DNA from: Dryocola sp051297175
GTDB taxonomy: Bacteria > Pseudomonadota > Gammaproteobacteria > Enterobacterales > Enterobacteriaceae
Direction of reading: 5' to 3'
NCBI RefSeq assembly: GCF_051297175.1
Contig: NZ_JBINNY010000001.1
Location: 248,001-312,000, forward strand
Length of the DNA stretch: 64,000 bases
In this document: positions 8,189 through 21,076 of the stretch, piece after piece
How positions within the stretch are numbered: position 1 is the stretch's first letter
Layout: every line of letters starts with the position of its first letter
The notes under the pieces: generated by a model
Databases searched by the model: none
Told to the model about the DNA's origin: nothing
What the model saw: the letters and a program-made list of their open reading frames with translations, nothing else
Position numbers and translations under genes: made by a program

Positions 8189-11100
8189 ATGGTTTACTCC
8201 TATACCGAGAAAAAACGTATTCGTAAGGATTTTGGAAAACGTCCGCAAGTTCTGGACATTCCTTATCTCCTTTCTATCCAGCTTGACTCGTTCCAGAAGT
8301 TTATCGAGCAAGATCCTGAAGGGCAGTACGGTCTGGAAGCAGCTTTCCGTTCCGTGTTCCCAATCCAGAGCTACAGCGGCAATTCGGAACTGCAGTACGT
8401 CAGCTATCGTCTTGGCGAACCAGTTTTCGATGTCAAAGAGTGTCAGATCCGTGGCGTGACGTATTCTGCTCCGCTGCGCGTAAAACTGCGTCTGGTGATC
8501 TACGAGCGTGAAGCGCCGGAAGGCACCGTAAAAGACATTAAAGAACAAGAAGTCTACATGGGTGAAATTCCACTCATGACTGACAACGGTACGTTTGTGA
8601 TCAACGGAACTGAGCGTGTCATCGTTTCTCAGTTGCACCGTAGCCCAGGCGTGTTCTTCGACAGTGACAAGGGTAAAACCCACTCTTCAGGGAAGGTGCT
8701 GTATAACGCACGTATCATCCCTTACCGTGGTTCCTGGCTGGATTTCGAATTCGACCCGAAAGACAACCTGTTCGTACGTATTGACCGTCGCCGCAAACTG
8801 CCAGCGACCATTATTCTGCGTGCGTTGAACTACACCACTGAGCAGATTCTCGATCTGTTCTTTGAGAAAGTTAATTTCGAAATCCGTGACAACAAGCTGC
8901 AGATGGAACTGGTGCCGGAACGCCTGCGTGGCGAGACCGCTTCCTTTGACATCGAAGCTGACGGCAAAGTGTATGTCGAAAAAGGCCGCCGCATCACCGC
9001 GCGCCACATTCGCCAGCTGGAAAAAGACGATATCAAGCTTATCGAAGTTCCGGTTGAATACATTGCTGGCAAAGTTGCGGCTAAAGACTACGTTGATGCT
9101 TCTACCGGCGAACTGATTTGCCCGGCGAACATGGAACTGTCTTTGGACCTGCTGGCCAAACTGAGCCAGTCCGGTCATAAGCGCATCGAAACGCTGTTCA
9201 CTAACGATCTGGACCATGGCCCGTACATGTCCGAGACCATCCGCGTCGACCCAACCAACGATCGCCTGAGCGCGCTGGTTGAGATCTACCGCATGATGCG
9301 TCCTGGCGAGCCACCAACTCGTGAAGCGGCTGAAAGCCTGTTTGAGAACCTGTTCTTCTCCGAAGACCGCTATGACCTGTCTGCGGTTGGTCGTATGAAG
9401 TTCAACCGTTCTCTGCTGCGTGATGAAATCGAAGGTTCAGGCATTCTGAGCAAAGACGACATCATTCAGGTAATGCGTAAGCTTATCGGTATTCGTAACG
9501 GCCAGGGCGAAGTGGATGATATCGACCACCTCGGCAACCGTCGTATCCGTTCCGTCGGCGAAATGGCTGAAAACCAGTTCCGTGTCGGTCTGGTACGTGT
9601 TGAGCGTGCGGTTAAAGAACGTCTGTCTCTGGGCGATCTGGACACCCTTATGCCTCAGGACATGATTAACGCCAAGCCAATCTCTGCCGCAGTTAAAGAG
9701 TTCTTCGGTTCCAGCCAGCTGTCTCAGTTCATGGACCAGAACAACCCGCTGTCTGAGATTACGCACAAGCGTCGTATCTCCGCACTCGGCCCGGGTGGTT
9801 TGACCCGTGAGCGCGCAGGCTTCGAAGTACGTGACGTACACCCAACTCACTACGGTCGTGTATGTCCTATCGAAACGCCTGAAGGCCCGAACATCGGTCT
9901 GATCAACTCCCTGTCTGTTTATGCTCAGACTAACGAATACGGCTTCTTAGAAACCCCGTATCGTCGTGTGGTTGACGGTGTGGTAACAGACGAGATTCAT
10001 TATCTGTCTGCTATCGAAGAAGGTAACTACGTTATCGCCCAGGCGAACACCAACCTGGACGAAGAAGGCCGTTTCGTAGACGACCTCGTTACCTGCCGTA
10101 GCAAAGGCGAATCGAGCTTGTTCAGCAACGACCAGGTTGACTACATGGACGTTTCCACCCAGCAGGTGGTTTCCGTCGGTGCATCCCTGATCCCGTTCCT
10201 GGAACACGATGACGCCAACCGTGCATTGATGGGTGCGAACATGCAACGTCAGGCCGTTCCAACTCTGCGTGCTGATAAGCCGCTGGTTGGTACCGGTATG
10301 GAACGTGCTGTAGCCGTTGACTCCGGTGTTACTGCCGTAGCCAAACGTGGCGGTACCGTTCAGTACGTGGATGCTTCCCGTATCGTTATCAAAGTTAACG
10401 AAGACGAGATGCATGCAGGCGAAGCAGGTATCGACATCTATAACCTGACTAAGTACACCCGTTCGAACCAGAACACCTGCATCAACCAGATGCCATGTGT
10501 GTCCTTGGGCGAACCTATTGAACGTGGCGACGTGTTGGCAGACGGTCCGTCTACTGACCTCGGTGAACTGGCTCTTGGCCAGAACATGCGCGTAGCGTTC
10601 ATGCCGTGGAACGGTTACAACTTCGAAGACTCCATCCTCGTATCCGAGCGTGTTGTTCAGGAAGATCGTTTCACTACTATTCACATCCAGGAGCTGGCAT
10701 GTGTGTCTCGTGACACCAAGCTGGGGCCAGAAGAGATCACCGCCGACATCCCGAACGTGGGTGAAGCCGCTCTCTCCAAACTGGATGAATCCGGTATCGT
10801 TTATATCGGTGCTGAAGTGACAGGTGGCGACATTCTGGTTGGTAAGGTAACGCCGAAAGGTGAAACCCAGCTGACGCCAGAAGAGAAGCTGCTGCGTGCA
10901 ATCTTCGGTGAGAAAGCGTCTGACGTTAAAGACTCTTCTCTGCGCGTACCAAACGGCGTTTCCGGTACCGTTATCGATGTGCAGGTCTTCACCCGCGATG
11001 GCGTGGAAAAAGACAAGCGCGCGCTGGAAATCGAAGAGATGCAGCTGAAGCAGGCGAAGAAAGACCTGACTGAAGAACTGCAGATCTTTGAAGCTGGTCT

Positions 11101-12217
11101 GTTCGCTCGTATCCATGCGGTACTGGTTGCTGGCGGCGTTGAAGCTGAGAAGCTCGACAAACTGCCTCGTGACCGTTGGCTGGAACTGGGTCTGACTGAC
11201 GAAGAGAAGCAAAACCAGCTCGAGCAGCTGGCAGAGCAGTACGACGAGCTGAAGCACGAGTTTGAGAAGAAACTCGAAGCTAAGCGCCGCAAAATCACCC
11301 AAGGCGATGACCTGGCACCTGGCGTGCTGAAAATCGTCAAAGTGTACCTGGCCGTTAAACGTCAGATTCAACCGGGTGACAAAATGGCAGGTCGTCACGG
11401 GAACAAAGGTGTTATCTCCAAGATCAACCCGATCGAAGATATGCCTTACGATGAAAACGGCACGCCGGTAGACATCGTACTGAACCCGCTGGGCGTACCA
11501 TCTCGTATGAACATCGGTCAGATTCTGGAAACCCACCTGGGTATGGCTGCGAAAGGTATCGGCGAGAAGATCAACGCCATGCTGAAACAGCAGCAGGAAG
11601 TCGCCAAACTGCGCGAATTCATCCAGAAAGCGTATGACTTGGGTACAGACGTTCGTCAGAAGGTTGATCTGAATACCTTCACCGACGAAGAAGTTCTGCG
11701 CCTGGCTGAAAACCTGAAAAAAGGTATGCCGATTGCTACTCCGGTATTCGACGGTGCAAAAGAGTCCGAGATCAAAGAGCTGCTGGAACTCGGCGGTCTG
11801 CCATCTTCTGGTCAGATCACCCTGTTCGACGGCCGTACCGGTGAACAGTTTGAGCGTCAGGTAACCGTAGGTTACATGTACATGCTGAAACTGAACCATC
11901 TGGTCGATGACAAAATGCACGCGCGTTCTACCGGTTCTTACAGCCTTGTTACTCAGCAGCCGCTGGGTGGTAAAGCTCAGTTCGGTGGTCAGCGCTTCGG
12001 TGAGATGGAAGTGTGGGCGCTGGAAGCATACGGCGCTGCCTATACTCTGCAGGAAATGCTGACTGTTAAGTCTGATGACGTGAATGGCCGTACCAAGATG
12101 TATAAAAACATCGTGGATGGTAATCACCAGATGGAACCAGGCATGCCGGAATCCTTCAACGTACTGTTGAAAGAGATCCGTTCGCTGGGTATCAACATCG
12201 AGCTGGAAGACGAGTAA
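8189..12217 (+). CDS. rpoB: DNA-directed RNA polymerase subunit beta
   Basis: RpoB forms one pincer of RNA polymerase and much of the active-site cleft. The product is 1342 residues, the E. coli length, when started at the ATG giving MVYSYTEKKR behind CTGAGGAA. An upstream in-frame ATG at 8156 is rejected because it does not match the conserved N-terminus. The rifampicin pocket (about residues 507-534) has SSQLSQFMDQNNPLSEITHK followed by RRISALGPGG, with the usual wild-type residues at 513, 516, 526 and 531. The C-terminal switch segments (PLGGKAQFGGQRFGEMEVWA) are intact. It is cotranscribed with rpoC. Confidence 0.99.
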   Translation: MVYSYTEKKRIRKDFGKRPQVLDIPYLLSIQLDSFQKFIEQDPEGQYGLEAAFRSVFPIQSYSGNSELQYVSYRLGEPVFDVKECQIRGVTYSAPLRVKLRLVIYEREAPEGTVKDIKEQEVYMGEIPLMTDNGTFVINGTERVIVSQLHRSPGVFFDSDKGKTHSSGKVLYNARIIPYRGSWLDFEFDPKDNLFVRIDRRRKLPATIILRALNYTTEQILDLFFEKVNFEIRDNKLQMELVPERLRGETASFDIEADGKVYVEKGRRITARHIRQLEKDDIKLIEVPVEYIAGKVAAKDYVDASTGELICPANMELSLDLLAKLSQSGHKRIETLFTNDLDHGPYMSETIRVDPTNDRLSALVEIYRMMRPGEPPTREAAESLFENLFFSEDRYDLSAVGRMKFNRSLLRDEIEGSGILSKDDIIQVMRKLIGIRNGQGEVDDIDHLGNRRIRSVGEMAENQFRVGLVRVERAVKERLSLGDLDTLMPQDMINAKPISAAVKEFFGSSQLSQFMDQNNPLSEITHKRRISALGPGGLTRERAGFEVRDVHPTHYGRVCPIETPEGPNIGLINSLSVYAQTNEYGFLETPYRRVVDGVVTDEIHYLSAIEEGNYVIAQANTNLDEEGRFVDDLVTCRSKGESSLFSNDQVDYMDVSTQQVVSVGASLIPFLEHDDANRALMGANMQRQAVPTLRADKPLVGTGMERAVAVDSGVTAVAKRGGTVQYVDASRIVIKVNEDEMHAGEAGIDIYNLTKYTRSNQNTCINQMPCVSLGEPIERGDVLADGPSTDLGELALGQNMRVAFMPWNGYNFEDSILVSERVVQEDRFTTIHIQELACVSRDTKLGPEEITADIPNVGEAALSKLDESGIVYIGAEVTGGDILVGKVTPKGETQLTPEEKLLRAIFGEKASDVKDSSLRVPNGVSGTVIDVQVFTRDGVEKDKRALEIEEMQLKQAKKDLTEELQIFEAGLFARIHAVLVAGGVEAEKLDKLPRDRWLELGLTDEEKQNQLEQLAEQYDELKHEFEKKLEAKRRKITQGDDLAPGVLKIVKVYLAVKRQIQPGDKMAGRHGNKGVISKINPIEDMPYDENGTPVDIVLNPLGVPSRMNIGQILETHLGMAAKGIGEKINAMLKQQQEVAKLREFIQKAYDLGTDVRQKVDLNTFTDEEVLRLAENLKKGMPIATPVFDGAKESEIKELLELGGLPSSGQITLFDGRTGEQFERQVTVGYMYMLKLNHLVDDKMHARSTGSYSLVTQQPLGGKAQFGGQRFGEMEVWALEAYGAAYTLQEMLTVKSDDVNGRTKMYKNIVDGNHQMEPGMPESFNVLLKEIRSLGINIELEDE

Positions 12218-12292
12218 TCGTTGCTCAAAAGGTCCAGGGTGCCCGGCTAACGCCGGGCATCAGAGAGTGCTAACTCCGACGGGAGCAAATCC

Positions 12293-16516
<4,224 letters not shown>

Positions 16517-16540
16517 TCGTCAGAAGCGCTAAAAACAAAA

Positions 16541-16564
16541 ACCGCTCGAAAGAGCGGTTTTTTT
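16541..16564 (+). terminator. Terminator of the rplJL-rpoBC unit
   Basis: ACCGCTC (16541-16547) pairs with GAGCGGT (16552-16558) around a short loop and runs into a tract of seven T. It lies 24 bases after the rpoC stop. Confidence 0.92.
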
Positions 16565-16642
16565 ATGCGCGTAAAACAGCATGTAAGCGTTCGGACTGGT
16601 CGTTGTAGGGCGGATAAACGCAGTGCCAACCGCCGGGGAAAA

Positions 16643-16960
16643 CTATTTCACCAAAGGGATACGGCGATACAGCTCAATCATGTCTTCCGCCAGATCTTGA
16701 ATCACCATCGCGTTCATCAGGTGATCCTGGGAGTGAACGGTGATCAGATTAACCGGCAGCTTGCCGGTGCCTTCATCCAGCCCGATAAGCTGGGTTTGAA
16801 TTTTATGCGCGTGTTTGACAAATTCTTTCGACTCTTCCATCGCCTGTTCGGCTCCGGCGAAATCACCTTTGCGCGCCAGCTGTAAAGCTGTCAGCGCCTG
16901 GCTGCGTGCGCTACCGGCGTTGACCAACAACTCCATGATAATCGTTTCTAAATCTTCCAC
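16643..16960 (-). CDS. PTS EIIA component, lactose/cellobiose (Lac) family
   Basis: EIIA of this family accepts phosphate from HPr and passes it to EIIB during uptake of beta-linked disaccharides. The 105-residue all-helical protein has the family phosphorylation motif VHSQDHLMNAM with the acceptor histidine at residue 76. It lies downstream of the EIIB gene in the same orientation, seven bases apart, so the pair is one operon. No EIIC permease gene is in or next to it, so the sugar cannot be inferred; the partner may be encoded elsewhere. It resembles ChbA/CelC and LacF. It stands where E. coli has htrC and is an accessory gene. Confidence 0.9.
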   Translation of the reverse strand: MEDLETIIMELLVNAGSARSQALTALQLARKGDFAGAEQAMEESKEFVKHAHKIQTQLIGLDEGTGKLPVNLITVHSQDHLMNAMVIQDLAEDMIELYRRIPLVK

Positions 16961-16967
16961 GTCTTTA

Positions 16968-17273
16968 TCACTCCATCATTTTTAAAGCTTTATCGAGCAC
17001 CACGTCGCCTTTCATCATGCCGTAATCCATCATGTCGATGACGGCAACTTTCTTACCCATTGGATCGGCGATGGCCTGAAGCTTGGCCTGCTCGTATTTG
17101 ACCTGTGGACCGAGGAGCACAATATCTGCGGTATCGATGTTCTCTTTGAATTCTGCAACAGGAACCGCCTTGATTGAGACTTCAATACCTTTCTTCTGCG
17201 CGGCATCCTTCATGCGTTGAACCAGAATGCTGGTAGACATACCTGCAGCACAACACAAAACGATATTTTTCAT
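16968..17273 (-). CDS. PTS EIIB component, lactose/cellobiose (Lac) family
   Basis: EIIB takes phosphate from EIIA onto a cysteine and gives it to the incoming sugar at EIIC. The 101-residue product starts MKNIVLCCAAGMSTSILVQRM; the loop CAAGMSTS is the ChbB-type phosphocysteine loop, so Cys8 is the likely acceptor, with Cys7 beside it. It is the first gene of a two-gene operon with EIIA. A near-perfect CRP site lies about 80 bases upstream, which fits catabolite control of a sugar system. The missing EIIC is the odd point. Confidence 0.9.
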   Translation of the reverse strand: MKNIVLCCAAGMSTSILVQRMKDAAQKKGIEVSIKAVPVAEFKENIDTADIVLLGPQVKYEQAKLQAIADPMGKKVAVIDMMDYGMMKGDVVLDKALKMME

Positions 17274-17597
17274 AATCTGCTCTCAGTGTCCGTTGGATAT
17301 ACAGATAATTATCCGCGAGGCGCCAGTCCAACAACCGCTTTAGCTTGATTGTGTGTGAGCTATCACAAAAGAAACGGCGAAATCCTGAAACCGGTTACAT
17401 TTTGTGTTTCCGCATTAAAAAATGTCCCCCTGGACGCGAGGGGCGAGGCAACAATGAGAAGGGATGTGTTGTTGCCCCGGTCGGGTTCAGCGCCGACCGG
17501 GAGACAATATTTCAACGGGAAAAGGGCTTCAATGCCGTGAAACCAGTGTTTAGGCGCGGCTCTGAAACTGTTTTCCATCCTCTGCAATCTTGCAAAA
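17274..17597. other. Intergenic region between the EIIB gene and thiH
   Basis: These 324 bases hold no supported gene. They contain the CRP-like site and promoter of the PTS pair on the left and, on the right, two adjacent hairpins downstream of thiH. The first is GGCAACAA (17447-17454) with TTGTTGCC (17469-17476); the second is CCCGGTCGG (17476-17484) with CCGACCGGG (17493-17501). Neither has a clear T-run on the minus strand. Confidence 0.6.
17352..17367. promoter_or_regulatory. Likely CRP-binding site of the EIIB-EIIA operon
   Basis: TGTGTGAGCTATCACA matches the consensus TGTGA-N6-TCACA at nine of ten positions. It lies 79 bases before the EIIB start codon, in the range used for class I activation on the minus strand. 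Binding is inferred. Confidence 0.65.
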
Positions 17598-18731
17598 TTA
17601 TTGCGGCGACCTTCCCAGATAGCCGTCCCAGTCTTTCCACACCGGCTGAAGACCGGCACGCGCTAATGCCTCAGCCACTTCAGTTGGCGTACGTCCATCA
17701 TGCGGAGCAAACTGCTCCAGCTCCGGGTGCTCATCATCTGCATAGCCGCCCGGCTGAGTTTTAGAGAAAGCGCTGACGTTATTTATCGCCAGTGGAATAA
17801 CCCGGTCGCGGAACCACGGGGACTCGCGCGTGGACAGGGACAGCTCAACGTCCGGTGCCAGCAGGCGAAAAGCGCATATCACCTGCACCAGCTGGCTTTC
17901 GCTCATTACCGACGCGGGTTCGACTCCTCCGGTGCAGGGCCGCAGGCGAGGGAACGAAATGGAATACCGGCTTTGCCAATAGTGCTGCTGGAGCCACAGC
18001 AGATGTTCCGCCACCATAAAACAGTCGGTACGCCAGCTGTCAGACAGCCCGATTAACGCGCCCAGGCCAATTTTATCGATGCCCGCCCGCCCCAGGCGAT
18101 CCGGAGTTTCCAGCCGCCAGAAAAAATCCTGCTTGTTGCCGCGCAGATGATGCCGAGCGTAAACCGCCTGCTGGTAGGTTTCCTGATAAACCATCACGCC
18201 GTCCAGCCCGAGCGTTTTTAGCTCCGCATACTCGTGTTCGTCCAGCGGCTGCACCTCCATTTGCAGCGAGCTAAATCGGCTACGAATGGTGGGCAGATGC
18301 TGGCGAAAATAGTCCATACCAACCTTGGTTTGATGCTCGCCGGTGACCAGCAGCAGGTGTTCAAACCCGAGCCTTCGAATTGCCGCGCATTCCCGTTCAA
18401 TCTCGGTTTTATCGAGCGTTTTTCGCCTGAGCCGGTTGCTCATCGAAAACCCGCAGTAGGTGCAATCGTTGGCGCAGAGGTTAGAAAGATACAGCGGCAC
18501 ATAAAAGCTGACGGTGTTCCCGAAGCGCTGGCGAGTTAAGCGCTGTGCCTGCCGGGCGAGAGGTTCCAGATACTGGCCTGCGGCGGGTGAAAGCAGCGCC
18601 ATGAGATCGTCGCGGGTGATTTTGCGGGCGCTCAACGCCCGCTCGACGTCCGCCGCTGTTTTCGAGTTAATACGTAGCTTAATGTCATCCCAGTCGAGTT
18701 CGCGCCAGCGGTCGGTAAAGGTGCCGATCAT
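17598..18731 (-). CDS. thiH: ThiH, tyrosine lyase of thiazole synthesis (radical SAM)
   Basis: ThiH cleaves tyrosine to dehydroglycine and p-cresol, supplying the C2-N3 unit of the thiamin thiazole. The product is 377 residues. The radical SAM motif CANDCTYC places the cluster cysteines at 86, 90 and 93, and the stretch SFPRLRPCTGG follows in the C-terminal half. The ATG giving MIGTFTDRW overlaps the thiG stop by one base (TAATG) with GGAGG just upstream; a much longer in-frame extension exists but has no match in the family. It is the last gene of thiCEFSGH. ThiH is the anaerobic, tyrosine-based alternative to ThiO. Confidence 0.97.
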   Translation of the reverse strand: MIGTFTDRWRELDWDDIKLRINSKTAADVERALSARKITRDDLMALLSPAAGQYLEPLARQAQRLTRQRFGNTVSFYVPLYLSNLCANDCTYCGFSMSNRLRRKTLDKTEIERECAAIRRLGFEHLLLVTGEHQTKVGMDYFRQHLPTIRSRFSSLQMEVQPLDEHEYAELKTLGLDGVMVYQETYQQAVYARHHLRGNKQDFFWRLETPDRLGRAGIDKIGLGALIGLSDSWRTDCFMVAEHLLWLQQHYWQSRYSISFPRLRPCTGGVEPASVMSESQLVQVICAFRLLAPDVELSLSTRESPWFRDRVIPLAINNVSAFSKTQPGGYADDEHPELEQFAPHDGRTPTEVAEALARAGLQPVWKDWDGYLGRSPQ

Positions 18732-19510
18732 TACGCCTCCTCCCGGCTGAACTGGAGGAATCCGGTAAGCGGGCTTGAAGCATGAGCCTGCTGGTGGCGC
18801 GCGCCCAGTCCCGAACATGCAGCGATGGCTCCCGCCTCAACGGCCAGCCGGAAGGCATGGGCCATCTGCACAGGATCGCTCGCCACGGCAATCGCGGTAT
18901 TAACCAGCACCGCAGATGCCCCCATTTCCAGCGCTTCGGCCGCATGGCTTGGCGCGCCAATTCCGGCATCAACCACCACCGGCACGTTCGCCTGGTCGAT
19001 TATAATTTCCAGCAGCGCGCGGGTCTGTAGGCCCTGATTGGAGCCGATAGGCGCGCCGAGAGGCATGACGGCCGCGCAGCCGGCCTCCTCAAGCCGCTTG
19101 CACAAAACCGGATCGGCGCCGCAGTAGGGCAAAACAACGAAGCCCTGTTTCACGAGGATTTCCGCCGCCTTCAGCGTTTCAATCGGGTCGGGTAACAGGT
19201 AACGGGCGTCAGGATGAATTTCCAGCTTCACCCAATGCGTCCCCAGCGCCTCACGCGCCAGTCGGGCAGCAAAAATCGCCTCTTCGGCTGTTTTCGCGCC
19301 CGACGTATTGGGAAGAAGCTGCACTCCCGCCTCCAGCAGGGGAGCCAGAATCGCATCGTTATGATTGCGCAGATCGACGCGTTTCATCGCCATCGTCACC
19401 AGCTGCGATCCGCTGGCGCGAATAGCCTCTGCCATTACCTGCGCAGAAGAGAATTTCCCGGTACCGGTAAACAGGCGGGACGAAAATGTCTTGTCAGCAA
19501 TCTGTAGCAT
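18731..19510 (-). CDS. thiG: ThiG, thiazole synthase
   Basis: ThiG condenses deoxyxylulose 5-phosphate, dehydroglycine and ThiS-thiocarboxylate to the thiazole phosphate of thiamin. The 259-residue product is a TIM barrel with the conserved stretches LLPNTSGAKTAEEA, KLEIHPD and PLGAPIGSNQGL. The lysine that forms the imine with the substrate is expected in the KLEI strand. The start lies one base after the thiS stop. The last 25 residues diverge from E. coli, as is common. It works in a complex with ThiH, encoded next. Confidence 0.97.
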   Translation of the reverse strand: MLQIADKTFSSRLFTGTGKFSSAQVMAEAIRASGSQLVTMAMKRVDLRNHNDAILAPLLEAGVQLLPNTSGAKTAEEAIFAARLAREALGTHWVKLEIHPDARYLLPDPIETLKAAEILVKQGFVVLPYCGADPVLCKRLEEAGCAAVMPLGAPIGSNQGLQTRALLEIIIDQANVPVVVDAGIGAPSHAAEALEMGASAVLVNTAIAVASDPVQMAHAFRLAVEAGAIAACSGLGARHQQAHASSPLTGFLQFSREEA

Positions 19511-19511
19511 A

Positions 19512-19712
19512 TCAACCTCCGGCTATGGCTTGAAAAAGCAGGATTTGGTCGCCATCGTGCAGCATTCTGGCCTCCCACTGCTCGCGTGGAACGATTGTCT
19601 GGTTGAGAGCAAGCGCGACGCCAGGCTTCAGCAAACGCAGCTGTTCGAGCAGCGTTGCCAGCGTCAGGCCCTCGGCGCACTGCATCGGCTCATCGTTAAA
19701 GAGAATGCGCAT
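19512..19712 (-). CDS. thiS: ThiS, sulfur-carrier protein
   Basis: ThiS is a 66-residue ubiquitin-fold protein whose C-terminal Gly-Gly is adenylated by ThiF and turned into a thiocarboxylate, the sulfur donor for the thiazole. The sequence starts MRILFNDEPMQC and ends QAIAGG, the required di-glycine tail. The start is chosen by match to E. coli ThiS. It begins 17 bases inside the end of thiF, so the two genes overlap and are likely translationally coupled. Confidence 0.96.
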   Translation of the reverse strand: MRILFNDEPMQCAEGLTLATLLEQLRLLKPGVALALNQTIVPREQWEARMLHDGDQILLFQAIAGG

Positions 19713-20448
19713 TTTGCCCCCCGCAAACCGGGCAGCCGGACGATTTCTGCATGACGAGCGTGCGCCAGCTGTGGTGGCGGGCATCGAACAGCCGCAGGCC
19801 GCTGGCCGGCACCATGCCGGTGAGCAGCTTGATGGCTTCAAGCGCCTGCAAAGTGCCCATCACGCCAACCACCGGGCCAAGGACGCCCGCGGTGCGGCAG
19901 TTGCGTTCCGGCTCCTGTTCGTCCGGCCAGATGCAGCGATAGCATCCGCTGGCCCACGGCGGCGTTAATACCATTAGCTGCCCGCCGAACCCCACACCGC
20001 TTGCCGAAATCAGCGGTCTGTCGTTTGCGACGCAGGCCGCATTTACCGCCTGCCGCGTCGCCATGTTGTCGCTGCAGTCCAGCACCACATCGACGCTTTT
20101 CACCGCCTGTGCCAGCGCTTCACCTGACAGACGCTGCGCGATAGCTTCCAGTTTGATATCAGGATTGAGTCGTTCAAGATGCCGTCGGGCGGCCCGTGCT
20201 TTTGGCCGATCGATATCCTGCGAGGTAAACAGAATCTGGCGCTGCAAATTGCTGATATGGACGTGGTCATCATCCGCCAGCATCAGCGTGCCGACGCCCG
20301 CTCCTGCAAGGTAAAGCGCCGCCGGAGAGCCCAACCCGCCAAGCCCGACGATCAGCACCCGGCTGGCGAGCAGCTTTTCTTGCCCCTCTACGGCCACATC
20401 CTCCAGCAGGAGCTGGCGACCGTAACGCATGAAATCCGCATCATTCAT
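19696..20448 (-). CDS. thiF: ThiF, ThiS adenylyltransferase
   Basis: ThiF adenylates the ThiS C-terminus, like an E1 enzyme. The 250-residue product has the nucleotide-binding motif GLGGLGSPAALYLAGAGVG from residue 35, zinc-binding cysteine pairs CYRC (169, 172) and CPVC near the C-terminus, and the active-site cysteine in ERNCRTAG at residue 184. I use the ATG giving MNDADFMRYG, which matches E. coli; upstream in-frame codons overlap thiE. The gene overlaps thiE by eight bases and thiS by 17. Confidence 0.97.
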   Translation of the reverse strand: MNDADFMRYGRQLLLEDVAVEGQEKLLASRVLIVGLGGLGSPAALYLAGAGVGTLMLADDDHVHISNLQRQILFTSQDIDRPKARAARRHLERLNPDIKLEAIAQRLSGEALAQAVKSVDVVLDCSDNMATRQAVNAACVANDRPLISASGVGFGGQLMVLTPPWASGCYRCIWPDEQEPERNCRTAGVLGPVVGVMGTLQALEAIKLLTGMVPASGLRLFDARHHSWRTLVMQKSSGCPVCGGQNAHSL

Positions 20449-21076
20449 CGCCTGCTCCCGCCAGTTCGAGAAGCTGTGCCGTCGCCGCACGCCAGTCCGC
20501 GGCTTTGGTAATCGCGCTCACTACGGCGACGCTGCCCACGCCCGTAGCAAGCACGGCGGGTACGCGATCGATGCTAATTCCGCCGATCGCCACCGTCGGG
20601 TAATCACCCAGCGTTTTGACATGCGCGGCGAGCTGCGCCAGCCCCTGCGGCGATGAAGGCATCTGCTTGGTTTGGGTTGGGAAAACGTGGCCGAGCGCGA
20701 TGTATGAAGGGCGTGCCGCAAGGGCGCGGTCCATTTCCATGTTGTCGTGGGTGGATAGCCCAAGGCGCAGGCCCGCGTTGCGAATGGCGTCGAGGTTGGC
20801 GATATCCAAATCCTCCTGGCCAAGGTGTACGCCGTAGGCGCGATGTTTGATAGCCAGCCGCCAGTAGTCGTTGATAAACAGCCGGGCCTGATACCGCTCG
20901 CCCAGCCTGACGGCGGCGATGACGTCTGCTTCAACGTCTTCGTCGCGCCTGTCCTTGATGCGCAGCTGAATCGTGCGAACACCCGCAGCAAGCAGGCGCT
21001 CAATCCATTCCACGCTGTCGACCACTGGGTACAGCCCCAGCCGCCGTGGGGTAGGGGGAAAAGCTTTCAGGCTCAT
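20441..21076 (-). CDS. thiE: ThiE, thiamin-phosphate synthase
   Basis: ThiE joins HMP pyrophosphate and thiazole phosphate to thiamin monophosphate. The 211-residue TIM barrel has the E. coli length. The conserved segments QLRIKDRRD, LFINDYW, GVHLGQEDLD, GHVFPTQTK (phosphate and pyrophosphate contacts) and AIGGI are all present. It overlaps thiC by four bases at its start (ATGA type) and thiF at its end. Confidence 0.97.
   Translation of the reverse strand: MSLKAFPPTPRRLGLYPVVDSVEWIERLLAAGVRTIQLRIKDRRDEDVEADVIAAVRLGERYQARLFINDYWRLAIKHRAYGVHLGQEDLDIANLDAIRNAGLRLGLSTHDNMEMDRALAARPSYIALGHVFPTQTKQMPSSPQGLAQLAAHVKTLGDYPTVAIGGISIDRVPAVLATGVGSVAVVSAITKAADWRAATAQLLELAGAGDE

Noticed and set aside
9700..9800. 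Possible rifampicin-resistance change in rpoB
   Set aside because: The cluster residues (including Q513, D516, H526, S531) are the wild-type ones.
9947..12127. Very long open frame (726 codons) antisense to rpoB, and similar ones opposite rpoC and tufB
   Set aside because: They arise from the strong codon bias of the sense genes, lack ribosome-binding sites and have unlikely compositions (rich in F, H, Q, V). Read as shadows.
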